Of a stretch of 5,617 nucleotides of DNA, positions 4,981 through 5,617 are shown piece by piece; position 1 is the first letter of the stretch, and the number at the start of each line of letters is the position of its first letter. The DNA lies in NCBI GenBank assembly GCA_003241215.1, contig QFOL01000253.1, forward strand, positions 1-5,617. Direction: 5' to 3'. The stretch comes from Agrobacterium fabrum (GTDB taxonomy: Bacteria; Pseudomonadota; Alphaproteobacteria; Rhizobiales; Rhizobiaceae). A program made the translations under genes and the position numbers. Under the pieces are notes generated by a model. That model ran no database searches. It was not told the origin of the DNA and saw only the letters and a list, made by a program, of their open reading frames with translations.

Positions 4981-5496
4981 ATGGCAACGAGGCAATCAAG
5001 TTACAATTACGAGGAGATCCTGTCCTGCGGTCGCGGCGAACTGTTCGGCCCGGGAAATGCACAGCTCCCGTTGCCCCCCATGCTCATGGTTCACCGCATT
5101 ACCGAAATTTCCGAGACGGGCGGCGCTTTCGACAAGGGTTTCATCCGCGCCGAATACGATGTCAGCCCCGATGACTGGTATTTCCCCTGCCACTTTCAGG
5201 GCAACCCGATCATGCCGGGCTGCCTCGGCCTCGACGGCATGTGGCAGCTGACCGGTTTCTTCCTCGGCTGGCTGGGCGAAGAAGGCCGCGGCATGGCGCT
5301 TTCCACCGGCGAAGTGAAGTTCAAGGGCATGGTTCGCCCTCACACGAAGCTCCTTCAATATGGTATTGATTTCAAGCGCGTGATGCGCGGGCGTCTGGTG
5401 CTTGGCACCGCCGACGGCTGGCTGAAGGCGGACGGCGAAACCATTTATCAGGCGACAGACCTGCGCGTAGGCCTGTCGAAGGAAAAGGCTGCCTGA
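4981..5496 (+). CDS. fabA: 3-hydroxydecanoyl-ACP dehydratase / trans-2,cis-3-decenoyl-ACP isomerase FabA
   Basis: Cytoplasmic hot-dog-fold enzyme of type II fatty acid synthesis. It dehydrates 3-hydroxydecanoyl-ACP and isomerises the trans-2 product to cis-3-decenoyl-ACP, the branch point to unsaturated fatty acids. At 171 residues it matches E. coli FabA within one residue. The catalytic stretch is complete: [20 protein letters not shown] at 67-86, with His71 and Asp85 equivalent to the E. coli His70/Asp84 pair. [12 protein letters not shown] distinguishes FabA from Fab[15 protein letters not shown] is a normal FabA N-terminus. The ATG at 4981 has GGGGAAG about 10 bases upstream, and an in-frame upstream GTG at 4939 would add a 14-residue tail not typical of FabA. 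It is followed by fabB after 75 bases on the same strand, so the two are likely co-transcribed. Confidence 0.96.
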   Translation: MATRQSSYNYEEILSCGRGELFGPGNAQLPLPPMLMVHRITEISETGGAFDKGFIRAEYDVSPDDWYFPCHFQGNPIMPGCLGLDGMWQLTGFFLGWLGEEGRGMALSTGEVKFKGMVRPHTKLLQYGIDFKRVMRGRLVLGTADGWLKADGETIYQATDLRVGLSKEKAA

Positions 5497-5571
5497 GGCA
5501 GACGGAATAGTCCTGACAAACGCCGGGCGGCTTCGGTCGTCCAGCCGAAATCTTAAGAAAAGGTCCCTTTC

Positions 5572-5617
5572 ATGAGACGAGTTGTTGTCACCGGCCTCGG
5601 TATTGTTTCTTCCATCG
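5572..5617 (+). CDS. fabB: 3-oxoacyl-ACP synthase I (FabB), N-terminal fragment
   Basis: Only the first 15 codons are present, cut by the right edge: MRRVVVTGLGIVSSI. This is the typical first strand and turn of FabB/FabF condensing enzymes, and the position directly after fabA makes FabB the likely member. FabB elongates cis-3-decenoyl-ACP made by FabA, committing it to unsaturated fatty acids. AAAAGG lies about 9 bases before the ATG. The Cys-His-His catalytic triad is outside the window, so FabB versus FabF rests on context. The 75-base gap after fabA has a small potential stem (TTCGG at 5532-5536 with CCGAA at 5545-5549) and no convincing terminator. Confidence 0.88.
   Translation, partial: MRRVVVTGLGIVSSI

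Noticed and set aside
4996..5358. Open frame on the minus strand inside fabA
   Set aside because: It is antisense to a complete, motif-bearing FabA; GC-rich coding sequence commonly leaves such frames open.
5528..5549. Hairpin between fabA and fabB as a terminator
   Set aside because: The stem is only 5 bp with no T-run, so read-through into fabB is expected.
1..5617. CRISPR array, insertion sequence, tRNA or prophage signals
   Set aside because: No regularly spaced repeats, transposase-like proteins, terminal inverted repeats or tRNA-like cloverleaf sequences were seen.

Overview
The window looks like chromosomal DNA from a Rhizobiaceae alphaproteobacterium, most likely Agrobacterium/Rhizobium. 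The evidence is the GC-rich coding sequence, a Fur-family Irr regulator without the N-terminal heme motif, and irr lying back to back with fabA-fabB. The species call is inference from gene content and protein character, not a database match.

Left third (1-2024, minus strand): a three-gene ABC importer operon of the nitrate/sulfonate/taurine (SsuABC/TauABC) type. It is transcribed leftwards in the order periplasmic binding protein, permease, ATPase. The ATPase is cut by the window edge just after its Walker A motif. The permease stop and ATPase start overlap by one base (TGATG). A 139-base gap between binding protein and permease holds two stem-loops, the second followed by a T-run, which probably set binding protein well above permease in expression. 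The substrate cannot be read from the sequence.

Middle (2025-4185): a divergent intergenic region carries a perfect 14-bp palindrome of the GntR/HutC operator type. It is followed by a plus-strand YoaK/DUF1275 membrane protein. A minus-strand small secreted cysteine-rich protein of unknown function meets it tail to tail. A divergent plus-strand TRIC/UPF0126-family channel protein follows.

Right third (4186-5617): a stem-loop terminator separates the channel gene from the convergent irr gene, the heme/iron-responsive regulator. A 318-base intergenic region separates irr from fabA. It holds a convincing sigma70-type promoter for irr, a TTCCTG repeat cluster and a strong hairpin. Then come fabA (3-hydroxydecanoyl-ACP dehydratase/isomerase) and the first codons of fabB (3-oxoacyl-ACP synthase I), which together make unsaturated fatty acids without oxygen.

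No RNA genes, insertion sequences, CRISPR arrays or signs of recent transfer were seen. The window is mostly ordinary core and transport genes. The points most worth a second look are the palindromic operator, the intercistronic terminator in the ABC operon, the unknown secreted protein and the irr-fabA intergenic region.
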